NCBI RefSeq assembly: GCF_937951745.1
Contig: NZ_CALFBQ010000027.1
Coordinates: 23,305-87,304 of the forward strand
Length of the DNA: 64,000 nt
Source of the DNA: an uncultured Chloroflexus sp.
GTDB lineage: Bacteria; Chloroflexota; Chloroflexia; Chloroflexales; Chloroflexaceae
Reading direction: 5' to 3'
Shown: piece by piece, positions 29,915 to 39,129 of the stretch
How the letters are laid out: every line of letters begins with the position of its first letter
Position numbering within the stretch: the stretch's first letter is position 1
Translations under genes and position numbers: made by a program
The notes under the pieces: model-generated
Databases searched by the model: none
The model's input: only the letters and a program-made list of their open reading frames with translations
Told to the model about the DNA's origin: nothing

Positions 29915-29970
29915 TTGCCTGCCCCGTACATATGTGCTATAATAGCACAAGTGTACGACTATGACAAGAG
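29915..29970. promoter_or_regulatory. Divergent promoters around a 31-bp palindrome upstream of recA
   Basis: On the minus strand TTGTCA, a 17-nt spacer and TATTAT form a good promoter reading toward recA. On the plus strand TTGCCT, 17 nt and TATAAT (29938-29943) face the other way. A palindrome at 29926-29956 covers both -10 boxes: each arm reads GTACANNTGTGCTAT toward a central base. It is a strong candidate operator, most simply for LexA or another SOS-type repressor. Confidence 0.7.
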
Positions 29971-30371
29971 GGGCGCGATTTTTTCCTCCCTATTAGTATA
30001 CCGCTGCAAACAGCAAAACGATGCGGAGATGGCGGGCCATTCGTCACAATCGTTCAGCTATCGGCCATCCGCTGAACGAACTGACGGTGCGACAAGGTGA
30101 GAGGGGGTGGCAAGCCGCATACCTTCACAAGCATGCTTGCACACCATCAGGTGGGTTATCGAGCAATCCTCGCAAGCATACGGAGCAGGCCGGGCTTGGT
30201 GCGCAAGCCGCCTCACCGCGCTCATACCGCCAAAAAGCTTTTTGCAGTATTGGTAACGAAACGCTTTTCGCAGTTTTTTGCGGCAATGATTCAATGGCCT
30301 TTTTTGATGAATCTGCCCCGCAAACATGGTATAGTGCAGATAGTTGTACCAGCATCGTCAGAGGTGAGACA
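29957..30371. other. recA-DUF427 intergenic region
   Basis: Beyond the recA operator, about 415 nt hold no convincing gene. The open frame running into the DUF427 gene is of unlikely composition upstream of its ATG. Confidence 0.5.
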
Positions 30372-30863
30372 ATGGTCAAACGCATTCCGCCCGGCCCCGG
30401 CCAAGAATCGGTCTGGGACTATCCACGCCCGCCGCGGCTCGAACCGACCTCGCGCCGGATCCGGGTGATCTTTGCCGGGATCACGCTGGTCGATAGCCGG
30501 CGCGCAATCCGGGTGCTCGAAACCAGCCATCCGCCGGTCTATTATGTTCCGCCCGCCGATGTGCAGATGGCCTTCCTCCGCCCCAATCTGGCTCGATCAT
30601 TCTGCGAATTCAAGGGCATCGCCACCTATTACGATGTGGTGGTTGGCGAGCGCAGCGCTGTACAAGCGGCGTGGTCGTACCTTGACCCCACGCCTGATTT
30701 CGCGTCCATCCGCGGGTATCTCGCCTTCTACGCCGCTCCGATGGATGCCTGCTATGTTGATGATGAACAGGTGACGCCCCAACCGGGCGGATTTTACGGC
30801 GGATGGATTACGAGCGATATTGTCGGGCCGTTCAAGGGCGGTTCCGGCACGTGGGGATGGTAG
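30372..30863 (+). CDS. DUF427 family protein
   Basis: A 163-residue DUF427 protein. It has the family strands VIFAGITLVDSRRAIRVLETSHPPVYYVPPADV, then CEFKGIATYYDV and YLAFYAAPMDACYVDDE, a small beta-barrel pattern. The biochemical role of DUF427 is not established. ATG 30372 was chosen for the GAGGTGAG directly upstream and because homology-like sequence begins there. It stands alone, with no co-directional neighbour within 350 nt. Confidence 0.85.
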   Translation: MVKRIPPGPGQESVWDYPRPPRLEPTSRRIRVIFAGITLVDSRRAIRVLETSHPPVYYVPPADVQMAFLRPNLARSFCEFKGIATYYDVVVGERSAVQAAWSYLDPTPDFASIRGYLAFYAAPMDACYVDDEQVTPQPGGFYGGWITSDIVGPFKGGSGTWGW

Positions 30864-31262
30864 AGCTGCTCTCGCCCCGACACGGGAGGAGCTGAGCGTA
30901 ACTGGTGGCTATAGCCGAGAATGCCTGATGCGATAGTTGGGCTGCCGCACTCCATTCAGGCACTGTCGCTGCGCTTATGCGACAGGGCTGCGCTTGCCCC
31001 GATGGAGGCCGAGCGGTGCGCCACCGGCGGTCTTGGCCGGGGATGGATGATACGCAGTTGGACCGCCGCACGTCATACGAGCATAGCGCAAAGGCTATGT
31101 ATGCACTATAACGACCTTAGCTCGCCGGTCACACGAGTGCAACCGCCGGTATTTTGCGCGATGCATTGCATGCACGCTGGCAATGACACAGATAGGCCTG
31201 TACCCCTTTCATAGGAGGTGGCACTAGCCGAGAACCACGTTTTGAAGAGAAAGGACGAACCG
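30864..31262. other. 399-nt gap with hairpins
   Basis: No gene was found. It contains a hairpin at 30963-30985 (CTGTCGC / GCGACAG), another at 31082-31099 (CATAGC / GCTATG), and at about 30941 a single arm of the CTGCCGCACTCCAT repeat seen elsewhere. Confidence 0.5.
30963..30985. repeat. Hairpin after DUF427 gene
   Basis: A 7-bp perfect stem with a 9-nt loop, about 100 nt past the DUF427 stop codon. It may be a terminator, but no T-run follows. Confidence 0.4.
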
Positions 31263-32882
31263 ATGAATCAATCAGACGAGCGGCTGCACGTGTTGCAGAT
31301 AGCCCGATCTGAGGTATTGGCCGGGCGGATGAGCCGCCGCGCATTTCTACGCCTTGGGTTGGCGCTCGGCTTATCAGCCGGTGCAACGGCGCTAGCAGCC
31401 TGCGGCGGAACTGCGCCAGCGTCTGCCCCCACCGCCGCACCAGCTCCTGCCGGCAGCGGCCCCAGCGGGAGGCTGCGCGTGGCGAGCGAAATTCCGGTGC
31501 AGCTTGACCCGGCGTTCGCTTCGTCAGACGCTGAAATCCTCATTCTGAACCACGTGTACGACTATCTGGTTGATATCGACGCCGGCAATAACGTCATTCC
31601 CCGCCTTGCCCGCGAATGGACGATCAGCGACGATGGTTTACGCTACCGATTGACTCTCGCCAGTGGCGTCACTTTTCACGATGGTAGTCCGCTCACTGCT
31701 GCCGATGTGGTATGGACATTCAATCGCCTGCGCGATGCGTCGCTGCAATTGCCAACTGCCGACCTCTACGCCAACATTGCCGATATTGCCGCCGACGGCG
31801 AGAATGCTGTTGTCTTTACGCTATCCGCTCCTAATCCGTTCTTCCTCTACGATCTATCCGATAATCACGCATTGATCCTCCGAGCCGGCACGGCGAATCC
31901 GGCCACGACCTTTAACGGCACTGGCCCCTTTAAGGTAGTGGAGTATCGCACCGAGAACCGGATCGATCTAGCGGCCAATCCGGCTTATTTCCAAACCGGC
32001 AAGCCGGCGGTCGCCGACCTTGAGATCATCTTTTTCGCCGATCAAGCAGCGGCGGTTGATGCACTGCGCGGCGGGCAGGTCGATCTGGTGTTGCGTATGC
32101 CAACGCCGCTGTTCCAAACCCTGCAACAGACAGCGGGGATCGTAGCGGTGCAGACGCCGACCAACGGCTTTGATCTGGTGCGGTTGCGCGCCGACCGGGA
32201 GCCGGGCAACAAGCCCGAGGTGATCCGCGCCCTGAAACTGGCTACTGACCGCCAAGCGATCTTCCGCCAAGTGAAAGCCGGCTTGGGCGCAGTGGGCCGC
32301 GACAGCCCGATTGGGCCACTCTTCAGCACCTACTACTCTGAAGAAACGCCGCTCCCGGCACGCGATCCGGCGGCAGCGCGTGCGTTGCTCGCGAGCGCAG
32401 GCTATCCTGACGGGTTGAAACTCGATCTGCACGTGCCCGATTCGGGTGATCGCCCCGATTTGGCGGTGGTGTTGAAGGAGCAGTGGGCTGAAGCCGGGAT
32501 CGACATTAATGTGATCGTCGAGCCAGAAAGCGTCTACTACGGCGATAACGGCTGGCTAGAGGTCGATCTAGGCATTACCGGCTGGGGTTCGCGTCCGGTG
32601 CCGCAGTTTTACCTCGACGTGATGCTGGTGAGCGGTGCAGTGTGGAATGAAAGCCATTTTAGCGACGCCGAATTTGACGCGCTGGCCGCCACTGCCCGCA
32701 CGACGCTTGACGAAGCCGAGCGTGCGCACGCCTACCGTGAGATTCAGCGCATTTTGATCGAGCGCGGCCCAATCATCATTCCCTACTTCTTTGCCCAGCT
32801 CAGCGCCCACCGTGAAGGATTGCGCGGATATGTGGCAAAGGCGTTTCCGGGCCGCACCGATCTGGCGGCAATTGCAGTGTAA
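31263..32882 (+). CDS. Peptide/nickel-type ABC transporter substrate-binding lipoprotein
   Basis: A 539-residue family 5 solute-binding protein. The N-terminus carries a twin-arginine signal (MSRRAFLRLGLALGL) ending in a lipobox (LAAC), so it is likely Tat-exported and lipidated. The mature protein has the family pattern LDPAFASSDAEILILNHVYDYL, FHDGSPLTAADVVWTFNRL and PSAxY-type repeats of oligopeptide-binding proteins. ATG 31263 follows AGAAAGGA. First gene of the importer operon; the ligand is probably a peptide or similar, not readable from sequence. Confidence 0.92.
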   Translation: MNQSDERLHVLQIARSEVLAGRMSRRAFLRLGLALGLSAGATALAACGGTAPASAPTAAPAPAGSGPSGRLRVASEIPVQLDPAFASSDAEILILNHVYDYLVDIDAGNNVIPRLAREWTISDDGLRYRLTLASGVTFHDGSPLTAADVVWTFNRLRDASLQLPTADLYANIADIAADGENAVVFTLSAPNPFFLYDLSDNHALILRAGTANPATTFNGTGPFKVVEYRTENRIDLAANPAYFQTGKPAVADLEIIFFADQAAAVDALRGGQVDLVLRMPTPLFQTLQQTAGIVAVQTPTNGFDLVRLRADREPGNKPEVIRALKLATDRQAIFRQVKAGLGAVGRDSPIGPLFSTYYSEETPLPARDPAAARALLASAGYPDGLKLDLHVPDSGDRPDLAVVLKEQWAEAGIDINVIVEPESVYYGDNGWLEVDLGITGWGSRPVPQFYLDVMLVSGAVWNESHFSDAEFDALAATARTTLDEAERAHAYREIQRILIERGPIIIPYFFAQLSAHREGLRGYVAKAFPGRTDLAAIAV

Positions 32883-32930
32883 GATGGGCAAGAGCGAGCA
32901 TCCTTTGGTGTTGAGAGTCGTGCGAGAACC

Positions 32931-33758
32931 ATGAATGTTCAGCGACTAGGCCGCGCTTTTTTCGCCGATCCGGCGACTGCGGCTGGGACGATCATTGTCA
33001 CCGTTTTTCTGGTGCTAGCCCTGTTTGGGCCATTGATTGCGCCGCATAGCCCGACCGCGCAAAATGCCGATCTCATCCGCCAACCGCCGTCGCTGAGCCA
33101 CCCCTTCGGAACCGACCGGCTGGGCCGCGATCTGTTCAGCCGGATCGTGTACGGCGCGCGCGATATTCTGGCGCTGGCCGGCGGCGGCACTGTTTTGGCG
33201 GTGATCATAGGCGCGTTCATTGGGATCAGTGTCACTTATCTGGGAGGCTGGCTAGAGGAGACGGTCTTTCGCCTGTTTGACGGCTTGCTCGCCCTACCAG
33301 CCCTCTTGCTCGCCCTGATCTTGCTTGGCGCAACCGGCCCTTCACGCGCAAACGTGCTGCTGGTGATGATATTGGTGTATACCCCAATCGTGGCCCGCGT
33401 GGTACGGAGCGTGGTCTTGGCGCTGAAATCACGTGGCTTTATCGAAGCGGCGCGCATGCGCAATGAACGGCTGGGCTACATTCTCTGGCGCGAATTGTTG
33501 CCGCTAGTGGCGCCAACGCTGGCGGTTGAAGCGGCGTTGCGCTTTTCTTACGCGATCTTTCTGGTTGCCTCGCTCGGTTTTCTTGGCGTCGGCGTGCAGC
33601 CACCCAGCCCTGACTGGGGCCTGATGGTGCTGGAAGCGCGCAATGAATTCGCCCTTGCGCCGTGGTCATTATACGTCCCGGCAGCCGCGATCGCGTTGCT
33701 GGTAATTGGGGTTAATCTGATGGCTGAAGGGGTGCGTCGGGCGATCAGCGACTCATGA
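32931..33758 (+). CDS. DppC/OppC-type ABC permease
   Basis: A 275-residue inner-membrane permease with about six helices. It has HPFGTDRLGRDLFSRIVYGAR near the N-terminus, typical of the DppC type, and the EAA loop (FIEAARMRNERLGYILWREL) that docks to the ATPase. It lies between the binding protein and the fused ATPase. The usual partner permease of the DppB type is absent from this operon: only 48 nt separate the binding protein from this gene. Confidence 0.92.
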   Translation: MNVQRLGRAFFADPATAAGTIIVTVFLVLALFGPLIAPHSPTAQNADLIRQPPSLSHPFGTDRLGRDLFSRIVYGARDILALAGGGTVLAVIIGAFIGISVTYLGGWLEETVFRLFDGLLALPALLLALILLGATGPSRANVLLVMILVYTPIVARVVRSVVLALKSRGFIEAARMRNERLGYILWRELLPLVAPTLAVEAALRFSYAIFLVASLGFLGVGVQPPSPDWGLMVLEARNEFALAPWSLYVPAAAIALLVIGVNLMAEGVRRAISDS

Positions 33759-33828
33759 GCGACGAACATCGGTGCTGAGCCGGCACGTAGATCTGCACCC
33801 TTGCGGCCTGCATTGGGCAAGAGCAGTC

Positions 33829-35826
33829 ATGACAACTTCCGTCCTCTCGGTCGAGAACCTTTCGGTTGAATACTACACTGGCCGGCAACGGCTGCCGGTA
33901 TTACGCGAGATCAGCCTGAGCGTCGCCGCCGGCGAGACATTGGGCATCGTCGGCGAGAGCGGCAGCGGCAAGAGCACCCTTGGCTTGGCCATCCTGCGCG
34001 CGTTGCCGGCGAATGGCCGGATCAGCGTCGGGCGCGTGCTGCTCGATGGCATCGATCTAGCCCAAACGCAAGGGGCAACCCTGCGCACGCTCTGGAAGCG
34101 CGCCCTGCGACTGGTGCCACAAAATCCACTGGCGGCGCTCAACCCCACCCTGCGTATCGGCGAGCAACTGATCGAAGCGATGAGCGGCAAACATCCTGTC
34201 GCTGAAGCACAAGCCGCCGCTCTGTTGGCGCGGGTGCAAATCGCTGATCCGGTGCGAGTGATGCGCAGCTACCCCCACGAACTCAGCGGCGGGATGCAGC
34301 AGCGCGTCATGATCGCGATGGCGTTGCACGGAGCGCCTCGCTTGCTCGTGCTCGACGAACCGACCACAAGTCTCGATGTGACAACCGAAGCTGCTGTGAT
34401 TGATTTGCTGGCCGATCTGATTGCCGAACGGCAGCCGGCGTCGCTCTTCATTTCACATAACCTCGGCCTTGTCGCACGCATCGCCACGCGCACCGCCGTG
34501 CTCTACGCTGGCGAACTGGTCGAAATTGCACCCACTGCCACCCTGTTCCAACAGCCGCGCCATCCCTACACTCAAGGATTGTTGCGCAGCCTGCCGCACC
34601 CCGGTCTACGCTACGACTACCATCCCTTGCAATCGATCGAGGGGGCTATTCCGGTCCCCGGTGCGCTACCGGACGGCTGCGTCTTTGCGCCCCGTTGCCC
34701 GTTGGCCAATGATCGTTGCCGGCACGAGCGACCACCGTTGCTGGCGATTGCGCCCGATCACGCCACCCGTTGCCATTACTGGTCTCACCTCACCTTCGAC
34801 CTCGCGCTGCCAGCTCCGGTAACTGCCACCGCACTGCCAGACAGAGCGCCGTTGTTGACCACGCATCGTCTCACCAAAACGATTGCGCAACGCCGATCGC
34901 TGGTTGATGCCGCGCGCGGCAAGGCTGCGCCGGCGGTACAGGCGTTGGCAGCAGTCGATCTGACCGTGCATCGCAACCGCACGCTAGGAGTCGTCGGTGA
35001 GAGCGGTAGCGGCAAAACCACGCTGGCCCGCTGCATTATTGGCTTAACCCCGCCGTCGGGGGGCACAATCGAATTACTTGGCATACCGCTAGCGCCGCAC
35101 ATTCAACAGCGACCGCGCGAACAGGTGCGGCGCTTGCAAATGGTGCTGCAAAATCCGCAAGAGGCGCTCAACCCGGCCCTACCAATTGGCGAGGCGCTCA
35201 TCAGGCCAATGATCCGGCTAGGAGGTCTCGATGGCAAAACGGCGGCGAAGCAGGTGTCTGATCTCTTGCGGCTCGTGAACTTGCCGCCCGACTATGCCAA
35301 CCGCCGCCCGCATCAACTGAGCGGCGGTGAGAAGCAACGGGTGGCAATTGCCCGCGCACTGGCAGCCACGCCCGATCTGCTTGTGCTCGACGAAGCGGTC
35401 TCGGCGCTTGATGTCTCGGTGCAGGCGGCGGTATTGAACATACTGGCCGACATCAAAGAACGCACCGGCATCACCTATTTGTTCATCACGCACGATTTAG
35501 CAGTGGTGAGCTACTTGGCCGACGATGTCGTGGTGATGTATCGCGGCGAGATCGTCGAGGAAGGCCCAGTGGCATCAGTGCTCAACCCGCCGCTGCATCC
35601 GTACACCGAAGCCTTGCTAGCGGCAACCAACCCGCACGGCGTGCGCCTCCGCGAAGCCGAGGCGATGGCGCCGGCCACCGGGTGCCCCTTCCAGCCCCGC
35701 TGCCCGCGCGCGCTCGACGATATTTGCCGCACTGAGAAACCACCGTGGCGCGAGGCCGGCAATGGCCATCGCCTGCGCTGCCATATCCCGTTAGAGGAAC
35801 TGCGCGCTATGCAGATGAGCGGTTGA
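33829..35826 (+). CDS. Fused DppD-DppF-type double ABC ATPase
   Basis: A 665-residue protein with two complete ABC ATPase domains. The first (about 1-320) has Walker A VGESGSGKSTLGLA, signature LSGGMQQRVMIAMAL and Walker B LLVLDEPTTSLDV, followed by the peptide-transporter C-terminal Cys motif (CVFAPRCPLANDRC). The second (about 340-665) has VGESGSGKTTLARC, LSGGEKQRVAIARAL, LLVLDEAVSALDV (Ala for the usual Pro-Thr) and CPFQPRCPRALDDIC. The fusion supplies both ATPase subunits on one chain. ATG 33829 starts just before the domain; the ribosome binding site is weak. Confidence 0.92.
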   Translation: MTTSVLSVENLSVEYYTGRQRLPVLREISLSVAAGETLGIVGESGSGKSTLGLAILRALPANGRISVGRVLLDGIDLAQTQGATLRTLWKRALRLVPQNPLAALNPTLRIGEQLIEAMSGKHPVAEAQAAALLARVQIADPVRVMRSYPHELSGGMQQRVMIAMALHGAPRLLVLDEPTTSLDVTTEAAVIDLLADLIAERQPASLFISHNLGLVARIATRTAVLYAGELVEIAPTATLFQQPRHPYTQGLLRSLPHPGLRYDYHPLQSIEGAIPVPGALPDGCVFAPRCPLANDRCRHERPPLLAIAPDHATRCHYWSHLTFDLALPAPVTATALPDRAPLLTTHRLTKTIAQRRSLVDAARGKAAPAVQALAAVDLTVHRNRTLGVVGESGSGKTTLARCIIGLTPPSGGTIELLGIPLAPHIQQRPREQVRRLQMVLQNPQEALNPALPIGEALIRPMIRLGGLDGKTAAKQVSDLLRLVNLPPDYANRRPHQLSGGEKQRVAIARALAATPDLLVLDEAVSALDVSVQAAVLNILADIKERTGITYLFITHDLAVVSYLADDVVVMYRGEIVEEGPVASVLNPPLHPYTEALLAATNPHGVRLREAEAMAPATGCPFQPRCPRALDDICRTEKPPWREAGNGHRLRCHIPLEELRAMQMSG

Positions 35827-36183
35827 TGGTAGAGGAAATGGCCACAAGCAAAAGGCACAAACCGATCTGATTAGCTCTGCCTGTCGTTGCCCTCACCCCC
35901 CGGCCCCTGCTCTACCGCGCGGCGAGAGTGGCGAGCCGCGTGCGACTTCGTATTGTCGTCTCCGCCCCCCCAGTGGGGGAGAGGGAGGGGGTAGAGGCTG
36001 CCTGATGCTTACCGCCGAGGACGCAGCAGATGATGCCAAATCCCGCTGCGTGCTCTGCGGCCCTTGCACCTTTGCGTTAAAAATCTCTGCGCCTTTGCTC
36101 CCTTTGCGCCTTGGTATTCCCCTCTTCCACCCAGTCGTATAATGAGCGTAGCAGTGCTCTTTTGACAGATAAAGGACAGGGCG
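35827..36183. other. 357-nt gap with dispersed repeats
   Basis: No gene was found. Around 35892-35990 are the CCCTCACCCCC and GGGGGAGAGGGAGG strings also seen near 39000, 60540 and 63015. At 36049-36112 there are imperfect heptad repeats of the CTTTGCG type. Confidence 0.55.
36049..36112. repeat. CTTTGCG heptad repeats
   Basis: Imperfect runs of a 7-nt unit (ccTTTGCG and variants) upstream of the alcohol dehydrogenase. The same kind of repeat lies at 54661-54696 before the Crp-like gene. Confidence 0.6.
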
Positions 36184-37338
36184 ATGCAAGACTTTTTTGA
36201 ATTCAGCCTTGGCGCGCGCGTGCTCTATCAGATCGGGCTGGCCTCTGAATTAGGGCAGGTGATCAGCAATGCGTTGCCGCAGCGCCGCGCGTTCATTGTG
36301 GCCGACAAGGGGGTGGTGCAAGCCGGTTTGCTCGAGCCGATCAAGGCTGGCATTGACCCCGTTGAGATTGTCGGCGTGTTTGATGATGTGCCGGCCAATT
36401 CATCGGTGGCGAAAGTAGCTGAAGCCGCCGCGCAGGCTCGCGCCGCCGGCGCCGATCTGCTTATTGCTGTTGGCGGCGGCAGCCCGATCGATACCGCAAA
36501 AGGCGTTCGCATCGTGCTCACACTGGGAGGATCGATCCCGGATTACGAAGGCTACAACGTGATCGAGACGCCGCTATCGCCGCTGGTAGCTATTCCAACC
36601 ACTGCCGGCACCGGTAGCGAAGTGACTCCGATCGCAGTGATTCTGGACGAAGCGGAGCACCGCAAAATCAGCATTGTCAGCCGCTATGTCACCCCCGATC
36701 TCGCCATTCTCGATCCGATGATGACCCGTACCTTGCCGCCGCGCCTCACTGCGGCTACCGGTATGGATGCGCTGTCGCACGCGATTGAGACATACGTCTC
36801 GACTGAAAACAACCCCTTCAGCGATAGTCTGGCGCTGGCGGCGATCGACATGATCGCCACGCACTTGCGCGACGCAGTGCATGACGGTGACAACATCGAA
36901 GCGCGCAGCCAATTGCTGATTGCCGCAGCTATGGCCGGCATCGCCTGCGGCAACAGCTTGTTTGGCGTTGTCCATGCTCTTTCGCATGCGGTGGGTGGCA
37001 AATTCCCGGTGCATCACGGCACCGCCAACGCCATTTTCCTACCGCCAGCGATGCGTTTCAACAGCGAAGTAGCGCCTGAGCGCTATGTGCGGATTGCACG
37101 CGCGATGGGGGTGAATGTGGGAGGGCGCAATAATGCCGAGGTGATTGCCGACGGCATTGCCGCCGTGCGTACCCTGACCGCTGACTGCGGCTTGCCAACT
37201 CGGCTGCGCGATGTTGGCGTGCCGCGCGAGGCTTTGCCCGAATTGGCTGAGCTGGCCGCCGTCGAGCCGGCAATCTTCAACAATCCACGCCCAGCTACGC
37301 CGGAAGAGTTGTTGGCGATGCTGGAAGAGGTGTGGTGA
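36184..37338 (+). CDS. Iron-containing alcohol dehydrogenase
   Basis: A 384-residue group III alcohol dehydrogenase, an NAD(P)-dependent enzyme for primary or secondary alcohols. It shows the cofactor loop AVGGGSPIDTAKGV, the PTTAGTGSEVTP segment and the metal-binding MDALSHAIETYVS and HALSHAVGGKFPVHHGTANAI with its histidines. Length is normal. ATG 36184 follows AAAGGACAGGGCG. It stands alone, with a hairpin terminator behind it. Confidence 0.93.
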   Translation: MQDFFEFSLGARVLYQIGLASELGQVISNALPQRRAFIVADKGVVQAGLLEPIKAGIDPVEIVGVFDDVPANSSVAKVAEAAAQARAAGADLLIAVGGGSPIDTAKGVRIVLTLGGSIPDYEGYNVIETPLSPLVAIPTTAGTGSEVTPIAVILDEAEHRKISIVSRYVTPDLAILDPMMTRTLPPRLTAATGMDALSHAIETYVSTENNPFSDSLALAAIDMIATHLRDAVHDGDNIEARSQLLIAAAMAGIACGNSLFGVVHALSHAVGGKFPVHHGTANAIFLPPAMRFNSEVAPERYVRIARAMGVNVGGRNNAEVIADGIAAVRTLTADCGLPTRLRDVGVPREALPELAELAAVEPAIFNNPRPATPEELLAMLEEVW

Positions 37339-37353
37339 GCGTATGAGGGATGA

Positions 37354-37378
37354 AGAGCGGCAGTAAAGCTGCCGCTCT
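37354..37378. terminator. Hairpin after alcohol dehydrogenase gene
   Basis: A 10-bp perfect stem (AGAGCGGCAG / CTGCCGCTCT) with a 5-nt loop lies 15 nt past the stop codon. It is related in sequence to the dispersed CTGCCGCACTCC hairpins; no long T-run follows. Confidence 0.6.
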
Positions 37379-37521
37379 CGTCGTGCTGCCGTTGTCGGCG
37401 AGCAATTGCCCCGCTTGCGTATGTATCCTTCACGAGGTAGGGAAATGGGAGACGGCTTCACGCGGATAGCGCGGGGCATCACCTCATTTAGAAGCAGGCG
37501 ATAGAAATCGGCCCTCGCTGC

Positions 37522-38760
37522 TTACACCACCGGTTCGGTGTCGGGCGCAGCCACCATCCGCCCGCGCTCGGCCCAGCGCATTAAGCCCAACGCGCCGAGC
37601 GCCAGCGCGGCAAAGCCGATGGCTAACGGCGTCACAGTGCCGTTGTAAGCCTGCCCGATGATCGCGCCAAGCGGGATAGCGACAAAGGTTGAGAGGGAGC
37701 CAACGACTGCCGCACCGACACCAGCAATATGACCGAGTGGTTCCATCGCCATCGCGTTCATATTGCCAAAGAGGATGCCAAGGCAGAAGAAGCACGGAAC
37801 GAAGTAGGCCAGCAAGAGCCACAACGGAGGTTGGCCGCCGGTCGCCAGCGCCACCCCCGCAAAGACCAGCGTCACGCTCACAAAGACCAGCAACGCGATG
37901 GTTAGCAACGGTCGCATGCCGTAACGCAGGACGAGCCGGCCATTGGTGAATGAAGCTAACCCGATGGCGAGCGCATTGATGGCGAAAAACAACGGAAAGA
38001 GCGGGCCTAGCCCATACTGAATCTGAAAGATCTGTTGCGCCGAGCTGAGATAGCTCTGCAAGACGGCGGCTACCACCCCAGCCATAAGCGTATAACCGAG
38101 CGCAATGCGGTGGCTGAGCACTTCGCGGAAGACATGACTAATCCGACCGAGCGACAATGGCGCGCGCCGTTCAACAGGCAGCGTTTCGGGTTGGCGCAAC
38201 CCGAACCAAACCAGCGCCACTACCCCCAACAGGAACAGAATGACAAAGATGGCTCGCCACGCGGCTACTAGCAAGATCACCTGCCCCAGCGCCGGTGCAA
38301 CGATCGGCACAATGATGAACACGGCCATAATAAACGACATCACCCGCGCCATCGCCCGCCCGGCAAACCGATCACGGATCAACGCCATCGAAACGCCGCG
38401 CGGCCCGGCCACCCCCAACCCTTGCAACAATCGTCCGGCCAACATCATTGGAACGTTGACAGCCACAATGGCAAGCAGCGACCCGGCAAAAAAGAGGGCA
38501 AAACCGAGGTAAATGGCCGGCTTGCGCCCGATGCTATCCGAGAGCGGCCCGTAGAGCAGTTGGCCGATCGCCAAGCCCACAAAGACCATCGTCACTACCA
38601 ACTGATTGTCATTGTCGCGCTGGACGCCTAGATCGGCGCCGATCTGGGCCAACGCCGGCAGCATCACATCAATCGACATCGCCACCAGCGAGGTCATTAG
38701 CGCCATCATTGCCACAAATTCGCCCATGCGCGGGCCGGATTGGCTAGATTCGGTTGCCAT
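37522..38760 (-). CDS. MFS multidrug exporter of the Bcr/CflA type
   Basis: A 412-residue major facilitator protein with twelve predicted membrane helices. The motifs GQLLYGPLSDSIGRKPAIY after helix 2 and MLPALAQIGADLG near helix 1 are typical of Bcr/CflA drug-resistance exporters using the proton gradient. The true substrate is unknown. ATG 38760 is preferred to the GTG two codons earlier. The neighbours do not suggest a pathway. Confidence 0.9.
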   Translation of the reverse strand: MATESSQSGPRMGEFVAMMALMTSLVAMSIDVMLPALAQIGADLGVQRDNDNQLVVTMVFVGLAIGQLLYGPLSDSIGRKPAIYLGFALFFAGSLLAIVAVNVPMMLAGRLLQGLGVAGPRGVSMALIRDRFAGRAMARVMSFIMAVFIIVPIVAPALGQVILLVAAWRAIFVILFLLGVVALVWFGLRQPETLPVERRAPLSLGRISHVFREVLSHRIALGYTLMAGVVAAVLQSYLSSAQQIFQIQYGLGPLFPLFFAINALAIGLASFTNGRLVLRYGMRPLLTIALLVFVSVTLVFAGVALATGGQPPLWLLLAYFVPCFFCLGILFGNMNAMAMEPLGHIAGVGAAVVGSLSTFVAIPLGAIIGQAYNGTVTPLAIGFAALALGALGLMRWAERGRMVAAPDTEPVV

Positions 38761-38875
38761 AGACACCTGTGCAGTGTAAAGAGGTACGGCAGTGATGCGA
38801 GGCTGTGGAATACTCCTTCATTATCGCTGCTTTCATGATTTCTGACAAGTCCATTATTAGATGCGTATAGAAATA

Positions 38876-38942
38876 GGGCGGAATGAATGCCGCCCTTCAT
38901 GCAGTGCGCGCGGCACCTCGTAGGGCGGCATTTGTTCCGCTC
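38876..38942. repeat. Two TAGGGCGG-type inverted repeats
   Basis: GGGCGG aatgaatg CCGCCC at 38876-38895 and the related GGGCGG catttgtt CCGCtC at 38923-38942, each preceded by TA. A related copy (GGCAGAAT / ATTCTGCC, followed by CTAC) lies at 62903-62920. Confidence 0.6.
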
Positions 38943-39069
38943 CATCAACCACCTCGCATGCCCCGCCCCTACGACGGCTAGGCGTGTTCCCCCTCACCCT
39001 TCCCCTCTCCCCCGCGGAGCGAGGGGGGAAGGGGGGACTCGCCATGCGTTCATCTTCCGGGCCATAGCC

Positions 39070-39091
39070 GAGCCGCACGGTCGTGCGGCTC
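39070..39091. repeat. Dispersed hairpin, GAGCCGCAC type
   Basis: The same 9-bp stem as at 285-306, here with loop GGTC. It lies 38 nt beyond the stop of the TIGR04282-type gene on the minus strand. Confidence 0.7.
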
Positions 39092-39129
39092 TACGGTTAT
39101 GCGATACGTTCTATTCTCGCGCCCAGCGG

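Larger units (their letters stand above)
38761..39129. other. 369-nt gap packed with dispersed repeats
   Basis: No gene was found. It holds two TAGGGCGG-type inverted repeats (38876-38895 and 38923-38942), the string TCGCATGCCCCGCCCCTACG near 38954, a run of CCCTCACCCTTCCCCTCTCCC sequence near 38993, and a GAGCCGCAC hairpin at 39070-39091. Confidence 0.65.
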
